From positions 9,486,001 through 9,550,000 of the forward strand of contig NC_068569.1 of NCBI RefSeq assembly GCF_025698545.1: DNA of 64,000 bases, written 5' to 3'. Origin of the DNA: Gossypium raimondii. Taxonomy: Eukaryota; Streptophyta; Magnoliopsida; Malvales; Malvaceae. Positions 1 through 13,170 of the stretch are shown here, piece after piece. Each line of letters begins with the position of its first letter. The first letter of the stretch is position 1. The notes under the pieces are model-generated. The model saw nothing but the letters and a program-made list of their open reading frames with translations, searched no databases and was not told the origin of the DNA. The translations under genes were made by a program, and so were the position numbers.

Positions 1-62
1 CAAAGGCTAATATAACTGTGTTGGGTTTTTTTTTCTTCGAGGAGGAAAAGAAAAGAGAAAAG

Positions 63-3000
63 ATGGTGGACATAGACGACACCTTGCAGGAGATCAAGAA
101 CGAGAACGTCGATCTTGTAAGGAAAAAAAAAACACATGATTTTATCTTTGTTTTTTTCACTTTTTGTTTGATGGTTAGTTTGTGTTTTTTTATGTCTTAG
201 GTTTTTAGGGTACATATTGAGATGACACGATTGTTATGTTAGCAGTCATTGCAATGCAAACACCAGATTCAATTTTACTTTTATGTTGCTTGGCCACCTA
301 CTGAATTTGTTTGATAGCTGATACTTATTATATGAATCGTTTCCCAAGCTGACGATGGCTCCCTTTGCCAGTTTGAATGAAGCATTTTAAAAAAAATAAA
401 ATTTAAAGATTGTTTGATTGTTTGATGATAGAATTGATAATTTTGGTGTGTGTGTGTGGGGGGGGGGTTGTAGGAGCGTATACCCGTTGAAGAAGTATTT
501 CTGCAGTTGAAATGCACCAAGGAAGGGTTGACAACCGAGGAGGGGCTGAAGAGACTGCAAATCTTTGGCCCAAACAAACTCGAAGAGAAGAGTGTAAATA
601 TTTGCTAATCTCACTCCCACTGTTTCCTCATTTTCTGTTATTATATATAACGAGGAGAGAAGCTGATTAGGGTTGAACGAATTTTAAACAGGAAAGCAAG
701 GTTTTGAAGTTCTTGGGATTTATGTGGAATCCTTTATCATGGGTGATGGAGATTGCAGCAATTATGGCCATTGCTTTGGCCAATGGAGGAGTATTAATCC
801 TTCTCTTTCATCACGCTTTCTTGCTATACTTGCATCGCAATTAGGTAAACCATTTTTTTTAACTGGATAAACCAAAATGCAGGGCAAGCCCCCAGATTGG
901 CAAGATTTCGTTGGTATCACGGTTTTGCTTATTATCAACTCCACTATCAGTTTCATTGAAGAAAACAATGCAGGCAATGCAGCAGCGGCACTTATGGCCG
1001 GTCTTGCTCCCAAAACCAAGGTGCTTTATATGAGACATCAATAATTGGCCAACAGAAACAATACATGCATACGTGATAGTAGAAAACTGATGTTTCCTTT
1101 GCATGTTTGAATAATTGATTAATTAATAGGTCCTAAGAGATGGAAAATGGTGCGAGCAAGAAGCTGCGATTTTGGTACCAGGAGATATCATCAGCATCAA
1201 GTTGGGAGATATCATCCCAGCAGATGCACGTCTCCTAGAGGGCGATGCGCTCAAGGTTGATCAATCTGCCTTAACTGGTGAGTCTTTGCCGGTAAACAAG
1301 AACCCCGGTGATGGGGTTTACTCGGGTTCTACCGTCAAGCAAGGTGAGCTCGAGGCCGTTGTTATCGCTACTGGTGTTCACACCTTCTTTGGTAAAGCAG
1401 CTCACCTGGTCGATAGCACCAACAACGTAGGCCACTTCCAGAAGGTAATCTCACAAGCTTATGACAAGCATCATTTGTGGTATATTCTTAACTTGTATCT
1501 GATGTGTGCACTGGGATGGGAACTGATTGATCAGGTGCTGACCGCAATTGGGAACTTCTGCATATGCTCAATTGCAGTAGGCATGCTAGTTGAGATTGTG
1601 GTGATGTATCCGATCCAGCGTCGAAAGTATAGAGATGGAATTGATAATCTCTTGGTGCTTCTCATCGGAGGGATTCCTATCGCCATGCCAACAGTTTTGT
1701 CGGTGACAATGGCTATCGGGTCTCACCGGCTTTCTCAACAAGGAGCTATTACAAAGAGAATGACAGCCATCGAGGAAATGGCAGGAATGGATGTACTCTG
1801 CAGTGACAAGACTGGGACACTTACTCTAAACAAGCTTACTGTAGACAAGAGCATGGTTGAGGTTGGTCCATGAATTGGGTTCAACAGGCAGCCGTTAACA
1901 TACCTTCAACTATGAGAGTCAAATCGTGTATTGTAGAAACCATAACTCATTGATCATGCAACTGAAATTTCAGGTATTCACAAAGGATGTTGACAAGGAA
2001 ATGCTTCTGTTACTCGCGGCAAGGGCCTCAAGGGTTGAAAATCAAGATGCTATTGATGCCTGCATTGTTGGAATGCTAGGTGACCCCAAGGAGGTGAACT
2101 CTTCTTGCTTGTGCTTCTCAATCCATTTCCATTATTTTCTCATCCACTTCATCTTATGCAAATAAATCTTACATTTAATATTTGGTTTACAGGCAAGAGA
2201 GGGTATCACAGAGGTCCATTTCTTCCCTTTTAACCCAGTTGACAAGCGTACAGCCATGACATACATCGAGTCCGATGGCAGTTGGCATCGAGTCAGCAAA
2301 GGTGCACCAGAGCAGGTAAAATATCAGCAGGAGCTTTATACCACATTTTTCTTTTCCTGGCAGTGTTTTTTGCTTCTTATTTTTACCTGAAATCTCTATC
2401 AGATCATTTCTCTCTGCGACCTTCGAGATGATGTGAAGAAGAAGGCTCATGATATTATTGATAAATTTGCTGATCGTGGACTTCGTTCTCTTGGTGTGGC
2501 TAGACAAGTGAGTTTGCAACCCATTTTTCTTGATAGCTATGCTTTCTTTTAAGAAGCAAATGGAAGAAAAGCTTATTGTGGAATAAACTTAATTGTATTT
2601 TTAGACTGTTCCTGAGAAAACCAAGGACAGCCCGGGGAGTCCATGGGAATTTGTGGGCCTTTTACCTCTTTTTGATCCTCCTAGACACGACAGCGCGGAG
2701 ACGATTCGTCGCGCACTCCATCTTGGTGTGAATGTCAAGATGATTACCGGTGATCAGTTGGCCATTGGTAAGGAAACCGGTAGGAGGCTGGGCATGGGAA
2801 CCAACATGTATCCATCATCTGCTCTCCTGGGCCACAATAAAGATGAAAAAGTTGACACAATCGATGTGGATGAGCTTATTGAAAAGGCTGATGGCTTTGC
2901 AGGAGTTTTCCCAGGTAACCGAGTTGATATATTTGGTAGCTAGTGTTGTAGCTATCATGTTGTCCTAACTCCTAACTAATGAACTACCATTCAGAGCACA

Positions 3001-4510
3001 AATATGAGATTGTGAAGAGGCTACAAGAAAGGAACCACATTTGTGGCATGACTGGAGATGGAGTGAATGATGCACCAGCCCTTAAGAAGGCAGACATTGG
3101 AATTGCTGTGGATGACGCAACCGATGCAGCTCGAAGTGCATCGGATATAGTATTAACAGAGCCTGGACTAAGTGTGATTGTTAGTGCTGTTCTAACAAGC
3201 AGAGCCATTTTTCAGAGAATGAAAAACTATACCATCTATGCCGTTTCCATCACTATCCGTATCGTGCTGGGTTTCATGCTCCTTGCTCTTATTTGGAAGT
3301 TCGATTTCTCCCCCTTCATGGTTTTGATCATTGCTATACTCAATGACGGAACTATTATGACCATCTCCAAGGACAGGGTTAAGCCATCTCCTATGCCTGA
3401 CTCATGGAAGCTCAAGGAGATCTTTGCCACCGGCATTGTTCTCGGAACCTACCTTGCTTGCATGACTGTTGTTTTCTTCTGGGCTGCTAACGATTCCGAC
3501 TTCTTTTCGGTAAAATAAAAAGGAAACACTCTTTACATTCTCCTTAAGAACCATACTTATGAAGCATGAACCACAAAGCATGTTGATCCATAATTGCAGG
3601 ATAAGTTTGGGGTAAAATCCATCCGGTACAGTCAAGATGAGCTTACAGCCGCTGTGTATCTCCAAGTGAGTATTGTGAGTCAGGCACTCATCTTTGTGAC
3701 TCGTTCTCGGAGCTGGTCTTTTATCGAACGTCCCGGTCTCCTTCTAGTGGTTGCCTTCATTCTAGCACAACTGGTGAGTTGGTGTAAAATTTCACATCAA
3801 TTGCAGAATTTGATATACAAAAGAACAACTTATATTTCATTTTTTGGTGTGTTGTTCAACTTTGTAAGGTGGCTACTGTCCTTGCCGTTTATGCAAACTG
3901 GGGATTCGCTAGAATTAAAGGCATCGGGTGGCCTTGGGCTGGTGTTATTTGGCTCTACAGTATAGTTTTCTACATCCCACTTGATGTTCTCAAGTTCTTA
4001 ATCCGGTATGCCTTAAGTGGAAAGGCCTGGGATAATCTCCTTCAGAATAAGGTATGCAAATCATTATCCTTGAATGACAACTGAAACAATGCTCTGTTTC
4101 TCACTTCTTGATATTCACACTTACATATTGCACACAGACTGCTTTCACAACAAAGAAGGATTATGGAAGGGAAGAGAGGGAGGCACAATGGGCCACGGCG
4201 CAACGAACCCTTCATGGATTGCAGGCTCCCGGAGCTGAAGAAATCTTGAATGAGAAGAGCAGCTACCGAGAGTTATCGGAGATCGCCGAACAAGCCAAGA
4301 AGCGTGCTGAAGTTGCAAGGTATAATATGATATGATCACTGGTGATTGTGAATATGTTCGTTGTTTCACTTGTTTTATTTCATGAGATGAACATGTTATG
4401 TATGGTTTACCAGGTTGAGGGAGCTTCATACCCTGAAAGGGCATGTTGACTCAGTTGTGAAACTCAAAGGACTTGACATTGAGACCATCAACCAAAACTA
4501 CACTGTATGA
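63..4510 (+). CDS. AHA9-like: Plasma-membrane H+-ATPase (P3A-type proton pump), 15 exons
   Basis: It pumps protons out of the cell using ATP and energises the plasma membrane. Exons: 63-116, 474-593, 692-790, 883-1020, 1130-1444, 1535-1861, 1974-2093, 2193-2315, 2403-2507, 2605-2914, 2995-3509, 3600-3773, 3869-4051, 4138-4319, 4414-4510. They total 2862 nt, giving 953 aa (family usual length about 950). Visible marks: TGES actuator motif, phosphorylated Asp in CSDKTGTLT (about D333), KGAPEQ nucleotide-binding motif, TGDGVNDAP hinge, the membrane Asp in ILNDGTIMT (about D688), and a C-terminal R-domain ending YTV, whose penultimate Thr is the known 14-3-3 phosphosite. Wording such as VDKSMVEV and [16 protein letters not shown] matches my memory of the AHA6/8/9 subgroup (pollen/anther pumps). 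Oddities: [11 protein letters not shown] where the family has VADATDAA, and a weak exon-6 donor (GTTGGT). Only 62 bp of upstream sequence is in the window. Confidence 0.97.
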
Positions 4511-5348
4511 GAAATGCAGGGCTGAACATTGCAAATTAGCGATATCCAATTTTTTTTTCTTTATTAGTTGTTTCTGTAATAACAGAGTGGCAATATAAAA
4601 CACAGGCTTCATTTAGCTGGTTCTTGTTGTCCGTATCAATGTAATAAAGAAAATTTTTTCTTCCATTTAATGATTGAAGGAATCTTTCATTAATTCCGTA
4701 TAGATTTCCTTGTTTCTTTTCTAGCTTTTTGGTTGTCATATAAGCACTTTTCAAGTTCGTATATCTCTTCTTTTCGGCCTGAAGAAACAAAACTTTAATG
4801 GAACCCTAACACCATTAACTAATGAATAATCGAAACGAGTTCATATGAACAAGCAAAGCCATTTGACCAATATGTTTTGCTGCTTGATATGACAGAAAAA
4901 AATATTCACGGTCATATATAGACTCATGATATAAATTCATGAATTAAAAAATTAAGTTAAGACTTGTGAATTGAATCGTATATTATTAAATTTGTTATCG
5001 GTGTAATAAAAAAACAAATTGATATATATATATATATATATATATATTTTATTTTTTATTTTTTTTGAAATTTTGAATATTAGACTTCTATCAAGTTCCT
5101 CAAAATTCAATAATATTCTAGAAAAAATTCAATAATATTCTAGAAAAAGTATAATTTATATAATAGAAAAGGAGAAAAAATATGTACAATGGAAAACTAT
5201 AGAAATTACAATACACTTAGAAAAATTATAAAGCAATTTGAGCGTTTTATGTTTATCAAGCAGATATAGAGGGAATCTTCAACAAGAATATATACATATA
5301 TTCTTCTTTCAAAAGGTAAGAACATATATGTATGCGTGTGAGATTTCC
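4511..5348. other. 3' region of the H+-ATPase and intergenic spacer
   Basis: This spacer holds the 3' UTR of the proton pump, with a candidate AATAAA poly(A) signal at 4643-4648. It also holds a TA microsatellite at 5022-5047 and a 22-bp unit repeated twice in tandem at 5105-5148. No coding signal was seen. Confidence 0.6.
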
Positions 5349-6095
5349 CTATTCTTCAGTTTCAGTAATGCTTGCTAGACTTGGTTGCCATTGGTCAAAT
5401 GATGTGCGTCTCTTGGGTGACCCTTTTGCATGGCCTCTGGCTCTCTTCCTCGTATGCAGCCTTGTCTGATCATCATGATCAGCTGATACCACGTTTCCAG
5501 GCGATCTGGTTTTCTCAGCAGAATCATCACCATCACAGGCTTTATGATGATCGTGACTGCTCTTAGCACCTGTCATCAAGCAAGCGAAGCAACTTTTGTC
5601 ATCGAAACATGACCCATCCTCCTTCTCCATACCTTTGGGAACACCTTTTTCTGCACTAGAATCTGCACTCGAATCTTCATCCTCAAAACTATGGCTCAGG
5701 CTGGAATATGGAATTTTATTATTCTTGTTCGTAAAGAACCAACACCTAGTACTGGAATCATCGTTGACAGGATCCTGTGATTCCTCGCTTTGCTGGTATT
5801 TGCTTCTTGTTGGTGTAGGACTAGGCGAATACTTGTTGGAGAGTCGTTGAAGCTTTCGGATAGTGCTTATAGGCACCACATAGAACTTTTGACCCAGCAT
5901 TAGCTCAGTCTCAGGTGCAACAATGGCGCATGGTTGCTGGAAAACATGTGGGTAAGCCACCACACATCTTGGGTTCCGGTAGATTATCTCCGCCGCAAGG
6001 ATAGGCCGGTCATGGAGCTCCACGTGACCTCCTGGATGAACAATCTTCACAAAGAGGTTCTTGGTGTTTTTACTGCAAATCCAGCTTGAAAACAT
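5349..6095 (-). CDS. DUF4228 / PADRE-domain protein
   Basis: A 248-aa single-exon reading frame. The N-terminal ~95 residues carry the DUF4228 (PADRE) pattern: a short start (MFSSWICSKN), a V-x-I-V-HPGG segment with HDRPILAAEI, then a P-x-ELMLGQKFYVVP block followed by a basic stretch. The C-terminal part is Ser/Asp/Lys-rich, apparently disordered, with a WQPSL motif near the end, as seen at the end of many members. The family is plant-specific and its genes often respond to biotic and abiotic stress; the biochemical role is unknown. I start at ATG 6095 because the frame upstream (to 6203) would add 36 residues with a Pro4-Lys4 run encoded by a G-run and T-run tract, which looks like 5' UTR. 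The longer start cannot be excluded. Confidence 0.85.
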   Translation of the reverse strand: MFSSWICSKNTKNLFVKIVHPGGHVELHDRPILAAEIIYRNPRCVVAYPHVFQQPCAIVAPETELMLGQKFYVVPISTIRKLQRLSNKYSPSPTPTRSKYQQSEESQDPVNDDSSTRCWFFTNKNNKIPYSSLSHSFEDEDSSADSSAEKGVPKGMEKEDGSCFDDKSCFACLMTGAKSSHDHHKACDGDDSAEKTRSPGNVVSADHDDQTRLHTRKRARGHAKGSPKRRTSFDQWQPSLASITETEE

Positions 6096-6203
6096 ATTCT
6101 TTTTTTTTTTTGGCGGGGGGGGATGAGAATGATTATGATTATAATCGGGGAAGTATTTCAAGGCATTGCCGTTTCCTAGAGACGGTCGAGAATATCCTTT
6201 CAA

Positions 6204-7885
6204 TTTAAACAGCTATGAAAATTTCTTTCATTAGTTTGCTTCTTGTTTTGGTTTGATTCATTGATAATATCGTGGCAATGATGTTAAAATTCAAGCACAC
6301 GCATTACTCAAAATTTTGTCATCAGTAACGAGGACAAACATGTCATGTCATCGGAGTCTAATATTAATCAGCACTTCTTAATTGGATATCATTACATTTT
6401 TATTCCTACGTGGAACTATACTTATTTTATGGCTCATCACGTGGCATATTCCTTTCTTTTTTTCACATAACATTTCATTTCATTTGCATGCAATTTACTT
6501 TAAATTCTTAAAAGGTATTATTATTTTTCCACTCCAATTTTATAAAAAAATTATTTTAACTTTTTATCTTTTTTAATTCTTAAATTTATAGTTTTATCAA
6601 ATCACCTTAGAAATTAATGAAAAAATTAATATCTTTTAGCTTTATTGATGTGGCATACACGTAGATGACACATCGTTGTTTAATTAATTTTTAAGATTTT
6701 AAAATTCAATTAATATAAATATTAATTTTAAAATTATTAAAATGTACAAAATTATAAACAAATATTTTTATATTTTCTAAATTTTAAAAATTAATTAAAT
6801 ACTAACATATCATTCAGATAGCAATTCATGTGTATGCCACATCAACAAAGATAACAAAAGTTAACTTTTATCCATTTTAGAATCATTTTAAAAATTTAAG
6901 TTAAAAGGGTAAAAGAGAGAAAAAAAATTAAACAAAAAACTAAAATAAATTTTTATGTAAATTCTTAAATATAGTCGAAATTAATGTTGGTTTTGTGTGG
7001 GGGTGTTATTAGCAAAGCCTGAAACCATTTCATAAGGTCAACATCGACCGTCGAATACTTCAAGATACATTGGCATTGCCTGCAAAGCTTTATCATTCCA
7101 TTCTTGTTTGGAAATATTCCACATAGGGGAAGTAGACAAAATTCAATGCTTCGGCTTAGGCTTAGGCAATGCCCCTTTTTCAAGTGAATCTAATTCTAAT
7201 TGCTAACTAATTTTATAAACCACATTATTGGAAAATACAAAAAAAAATATTTTGTTTATATACAAGACTTTGCAAAAATACCAAATTAGAACAGATTTAA
7301 GTAAGATTATCATATCATAATTCTAATTATTCTGTTACACTACCCAAAACAGAATGTCCTTTTTATCATTTTAAGTCGTCTTAAGTTGTTTGTTTAAATA
7401 AAATGGACTTAAATATTTGACAATATATGAATAGAAATCAAAGTAGATTTGAATATCAAAGATTAAATAATTCTTCAAAAAACATTCGTTAAATATCCTA
7501 ATCCACAAAATTGATCAAATTGAATAATGTTTTAACGATTAAGTGCCATCCTTAATCGAGAATTTCATTTTCTATTCCCTGTTTTTTTTTAGTACAAGGA
7601 TCAGAGTAATACACAGATGATGTTAAATATCTGTATTTGGAATATAAATTCTACGTTGCAACATCAGAAAATCACCAAAAAGACACGTCCATGGCATGAT
7701 GAAATTGCATCAGATCCTCGAAGAAAAGGTTCATTTGGAAAAGAATGAGGGAAAACTAGTCTACCAAATGCAGTGTTGTAGCAAAGAAGGGTAGATGCAA
7801 AATCAAAATTCAAGACATCATGGTCACAAGTTCAGAATTTGTATAATCGGCACGAAAGAGGTGGAAGAGAGGAGGCACCGACAGG
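6204..7885. other. AT-rich intergenic spacer
   Basis: Spacer between the PADRE gene promoter and the 3' end of the receptor kinase. It contains a MITE-like inverted repeat at about 6537-6955. Part of 7600-7885 is presumably the kinase 3' UTR. No supported coding frame was seen. Confidence 0.5.
6537..6955. mobile_element. MITE-like inverted-repeat element
   Basis: Two arms of about 120 bp are imperfect reverse complements. The best conserved core is TTGATGTGGCATACAC at about 6645 on the + strand, matched by GTGTATGCCACATCAA at about 6830. The middle is AT-rich and non-coding. Size (~0.4 kb) and structure suit a non-autonomous DNA transposon. The exact ends and target duplication were not resolved. 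Confidence 0.5.
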
Positions 7886-10603
7886 CTATGTAAGTCTTAA
7901 TGAACCTCCGAGTTCTATCGGTACAAGAGGGATGATAGAATGCAGGACATCAGTTATGAGTGGCCTATAACTTGGTTCGGGCTGTATGCACAGCACCGCA
8001 ACAGCAGCGACCTGTTCACAGATGACATGATTTGATGTTTATAAAGAGAACATGGGCATATGACGATGCGAACAAAATAATTTTCCATGTACCTGATATA
8101 AGTGCTTTAAATCCATTGTATCTTTTATTACTGGATCAACTAACTTCGGAAGTTTCAATCTGTCGGTAAGCTGAGGCATGACCTATAAAAATAGTATATA
8201 AATGAAGTATTAAGCCATGGCTGAAAGATATCAAAATGTATGGTCCAAAGAAATTACCCATGTAACAAGAGATTGGTGCTGAGTTGGGGACATTTTCTCT
8301 AGCGGTTTCTTTCCGATTAGCAGCTCCAGAAGTACAACTCCGAAAGCATATACATCACTTTTATCGGTCAATTTACCTGAGAAACACAATAAGGTTTTTA
8401 CTCTATCAAAGAGTGAGATTACATCTGGTACTAAAATCTCTCTTTTATGGAGCCATTTAGGAAGGAAGAACAACTATGTCTCCTTCATCTTTCCGTAGAT
8501 TTGTAATTGCTCAAGAATTTCATGAATCACATTCAATGTCACTAACATCCCCATTTCTGTATGTTGTGTTTGCAAAAAGACGTATTACACTAGAAAATGC
8601 ATCGGATCTCATTCGTAATTTCTTACGTATCGAAGCATAAAGAGCTTTGGCTTACCCTCTAAGAGGTACTCCGGAGCTACATAGCCCAATGTTCCGGACA
8701 ACTTAACGTTTTTGTTCTGAGATCCAGTAGTCACAGCAAGGCCAAAGTCCGATAGCTGAATCAATGAAAAGATAGTTAAGGGAACCATTCAAAGTTGACA
8801 TTTCAAGAAAGATCCGTAAAGACACGAGCTTTCATGTCTGTCATGCATAATGTTACCTTAGCATTGAAGTTGGAATCGAGAAGGATATTAGACGATTTTA
8901 TATCTCTATGGACGACTGGTGGATTGCAGTTCTCGTGAAGATACTCTAACGCTCTATCAGACATTACGAACCAAATTAACAACAGATAAGCAATGAATCA
9001 GAGTAAGAGATTAGAACAGAATTGGATATGGAGAATTCACCTAGCAACATCAATTGCAATTTTCATTCGTAAATGCCAGGTTAAAGCTGATCCTTGAGAA
9101 GGTCCTATAATGTCCAAACCAATAAAATTATATTAAAAGATAAACTTTAGCCATCTTCAACTAACTTTCACTATTCTTTGTGACTTTGGGATCAAGAAAA
9201 GGAGTTCATATACCGTGTAACTGACTCTCCAAAGAACCATTTTGCATCATTTCATATACAAGTAACTTTGTTTCATCATGGATACAGTAACCTAAGAGTG
9301 ATACAATATTCTGATGCCGGATTTTGACCAGCCAGTCCACCTCATTCTGCACATTGCAATAAACCCCAGGAAGGATGTATCAAATGCACACAAACTAGAT
9401 ATCAAAAATCTATTTCAGTCGGGCACAAAATGTTACCTCGAATTCCCTTTCAGCATCCACTCCTCCATTATCTAATTTTTTCACAGCAGCAAGAAATTTG
9501 TCATCGAAGCGAGCTTTATAGACACGTCCCCGACCGCCCTCACCTAGAACATTACTTTCTCCGAAACCGTTTGTTGCAGCTTCCAATAACCGATACTCGA
9601 TGACAGCTACTGATCCCTTTTTCCCAGCCATCCATAAGGAATTAAAACGATCCACAATTGGACTCAATGAAATTGCTTTTGTAGGTTCTGCAGATTGCGT
9701 AGTGAAAACCAAAACAAAAAACAGAGTTGAAATTGGAAGACAAGAATCCCAAGCAAGGCATAATCTTAATCTCAAGGTGAAAACTTGGAAGCCAAAAACA
9801 TAAGGTGATTAAGTGAGACAAAAAAATGATACCTAAGTTTTTTTGTTTGCTTTTCCCATTGGAGTTGTTCAAGATTTTCTGTCTACATATCCAGAAACAT
9901 GACAAAAAGAGCAATATTCCGGCAAGGAGAGTGGAGGCAACAATTAGAGCTATAAGAATTCTCTTGTTTAGATCCTGGTGGTGCACTACTCGAACAACAG
10001 CCACCCCTGCTTTACCATGAACATAGTTATTTAAATTAGCACATCTTTAGGTAAACAGAAGGAAAAGATCCTTCATTCTTGTTTGCATAAAGAACTGTAC
10101 TTTCAAAATTAAATAAAAGAAATGGGGCACTTAAATGGACACAACTCAAACAAATTGTTGGTTACTATTCCAAACAAGTTAACTTTGGCCACTTCAATGG
10201 AATTAGCAATTGTTCCTAACAGCCAAACTACTGAAAAATCATAAGCCTATAGGTACAGTGCACAATATGTGTTGAATCCTGGGAAATATGAGAAAAACGT
10301 AATAATAACAGTAGAGTAATGCAGAAATCTAGACCATCTGAAGCAAGCAAACGAAACAACCCCATTTAGGAGAAATGAAGAACAGATTGCAAACTCAAAA
10401 CCAAAAAAAAAAAAACGTAGAGTTGAAAAACCTGGAGAAACAGCTTCCATCTGTGAAGAAAACTGAGAAATGGGCTCTTGTTCAGAAGGAAGAACAGAAG
10501 CGGATGTGAAGGGAACAGTTGACTGTGGTCGGGCATGAATTAAGAGTGAAAACAAAGAGAAGGAACATGCCCACATGGGAAATAATAGACGCAGAAGATT
10601 CAT
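7886..10603 (-). CDS. Receptor-like Ser/Thr protein kinase (At1g80640-type)
   Basis: Ten exons, in transcript order: 10432-10603, 9833-10006, 9437-9687, 9214-9346, 9041-9104, 8857-8953, 8656-8755, 8258-8376, 8093-8182, 7886-8011. They total 1326 nt (441 aa) with all phases closing. A signal peptide (residues ~1-25) precedes a short Ser/Pro-rich extracellular part without LRRs, and one transmembrane helix lies at ~74-98 ([14 protein letters not shown]...). The kinase domain shows a Gly-loop GEGGRG at 164-169, catalytic Lys at ~185 (AAVKKL), HRD at 280-282, DFG at 300-302 and an [20 protein letters not shown] activation/APE segment. It is therefore an RD-type, probably active kinase. The juxtamembrane wording ([17 protein letters not shown]) and kinase domain match my memory of Arabidopsis At1g80640/At2g25220. 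Ligand and pathway are not evident from sequence. Confidence 0.95.
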
Positions 10604-13160
10604 CGTGTCTCGGCTACGACAGAAGGGACGATAGAGAGAATTTAAAAAAAAAAAAATCAAAATGTAGGAACTAATGAATGAAACTTCTTTTCCTGTTCAA
10701 AGATCTTGCTGTTTCACTTTTGAATCTATCTATGGTTAACTCTTCTTTTGAGGGGGAAAAATTGCAGGAAACTAAGAAAAAGAAAAAGAACCCTTGTCTT
10801 TTAATCTTAAATTTAATCAGTTAAATTATGTGTGGGGGAGTTGATGGACATAGGGCATCATGTGTGACAGTTAATAAAGGAGAGAGTTCGATATAAGTTT
10901 TATGAGTTTAGGGTTTAGACAGTTGGGATGTAGATATACAAAGTTGATTAGTCTCAGAATACAGTTATTACTTAACTGCTGAATTTAAGATCTTTTATGG
11001 ATAGCGATATAATTAATTTGACAAATTAATTTTTCTTTTCCAGAGGACCCTAAATCCTGTTTAAACCTTTCATGCATTCCTCAGTTGTAAACATGGATTA
11101 ATTCAGATAATTAAATCCTTAAGTAGTTTGGCGCGTTTAAACTTTTGAAGGTTGTTTTTGTTTTGGATGGAGAAAATTTGTATGTATGTTGGTAGCAACT
11201 TTAACAAAGTAGATAGCAGAATCGAGAAATGTTACTTTGCATAGTTATAGTGGGCCCCGTGGATCCAATTCATTTGAGATGCAGGCATGAACCCGCCTAA
11301 ACCAACAAAGCTCGGATTCGATTATTACTAACTTCCAACTTTTATGTCTTCCCAAACCTTATTTTCAAATATAAATATTTATGTTACTTACCAATCTCAA
11401 TTTCCTAAACTCGTCAAATTAAATTTAAATCCTCAAATAAATAAATAAATAAAGGATGAGACATTATGAGATGGGGCAGCAAACTTCAAGTGGCCGTCGC
11501 AAAGGGACACCTACCCAACCCTTAAAACCCAACGTCCCAATCAGAGTTTCTTTTATATATATATATATTAAACACTAAATTGAATTCATATTAATTTCAT
11601 TTAGTGTCGGGTTAAGTAGGAGACTCCTTTCTTCCATTCCCAATCAAAGTTAAAGAAGCAAAAATCTATTTATGCTACCAAATTTTTAATCTCTAGTTTT
11701 AAGCCTATCCTAATACAAGTATGCAACTTAATCTGCGATATATATAATAATATTATTTCCTCATAATTTGGTGGAAAGCTCTTCACATTCACATGAGAGA
11801 AGTGATGTATGTTATTTATATAGGTCACATGTGGCGATGGTGGTCAGCTAACCCTAACAGCTGAATTAATTATTTCTTCTTATCTTCTTTTATTCTTTAT
11901 TTCCGCTTAGAGGATTTTATAAAACAATGCTAAATATTAAAAAGCTTTTTGTAATGGGATTTCTTGATTTAATTTATCCTAGGGTTAAGCATTGATTTTC
12001 ATATGAATAATTGTACTATTGTGGAAATGTTGTAAAATTAAAGCTAAAGATCGTGTTTGAACCTCATGATATATACAAAGTCCTCACACTCTTCATATAT
12101 TTTGAATTTAATCCTCATACTTTTAATTTTAGGAATTTAACTTTTCACTTTCAAATTTAAAATTCAAGTTTAATTGTTAACCCCATTAAACTTATTTTGT
12201 TCAATTTGCCAGTGTAAAACATTGAAATTTAAAATAAAATAAAAACTTACTTGATAGCCACATAAAAATTACATACCAATAAGCTTAAATATAACAAAAA
12301 AAAGATTAATGATGTTATCAACTCTTAAAATTATTAAACCTTTTAATCGAATAAAATATTTAAACTAACTAATAATATTATAAAGTTGAGATACCAAATT
12401 ATATTAATAATTAATGTATAGATATTAAATTTCAAATCTAATTCAAATATAAGAACTAAAATTAAAATTTAATCATTAATATATATAATTAAAAACAGTA
12501 AAAATATGTGTATTTAGATACATGTCATAAATTTAAAATTAAAAAAATTGCTTACATTTTTTTTCATTTTTAAGATCGTGAAGAGTGGTAATTGAGAATA
12601 TATATAAAGGCAAAGCAAAGAAAATTTGTGTTAATAGGGTATGATAAAATTATAATTTTTTGAAAATTCAGGCTAAAATTTTATATTAAAAGAATTTAAA
12701 TTGAATTATTAATTCACGAGATTATAATATAATTTTAGCATATAAACCAAAATGGGTAAAGGTTTTTGCTTGTCTCTTGGACCGGTCTGAATATAAATAA
12801 AATATTATTGATAATATTCGAAACATTTATGTAGCCCCAATTTAAAATTGAAAAGTCTAAAAAAGAACATACGAATTGCTCCTAAACAAAAAATAAAAAC
12901 CCTTGAATCATTCATTGGCTCAAGATTTTGGAGTGCACAGGGGACAAAGTCAGTAAATTTAGATTGTGGACAATCTTCTAAAAGGGATAAGTATTTTTGG
13001 GTTTTAATGTGTGGAAACAAATTTATTTATTTTTATATAAAATAATTATTCTTCAAATTTTTTTGTGAATCCTTTTTTTCTTTTGGGAAATTACTTAATA
13101 GTGGTTTGTTAAGTGTGTTACAACTGAAATGATGTTTTTATCCTCTCTCTTTTTTTAATA
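10604..13160. other. Intergenic spacer upstream of the kinase
   Basis: Contains the kinase promoter and 5' UTR at its left edge, then AT-rich sequence with short A/T runs and a TA tract near 11556-11570. A weak inverted symmetry at 12110-12480 may be an old MITE but was not resolved. No coding signal was seen. Confidence 0.45.
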
Positions 13161-13170
13161 GATTATCTTC
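13161..13170. repeat. Left target-site duplication of the outer TIR element
   Basis: GATTATCTTC directly abuts the left TIR and matches GATAATCCTC next to the right TIR with two mismatches. A 9-bp duplication with decay is the simplest reading. Confidence 0.5.

Noticed and set aside
1172-1873. Single open frame running across exons 5 and 6 of the H+-ATPase
   Set aside because: It reads through an intron (1445-1534) that interrupts the conserved protein; the first codon is TTG. Splicing restores the family sequence exactly.
13141-13149. TCCTCTCTC as the target duplication of the outer element (also at 27971)
   Set aside because: Using it would leave 21 extra bases between it and the TIR on the left only; GATTATCTTC/GATAATCCTC abuts both TIRs directly.
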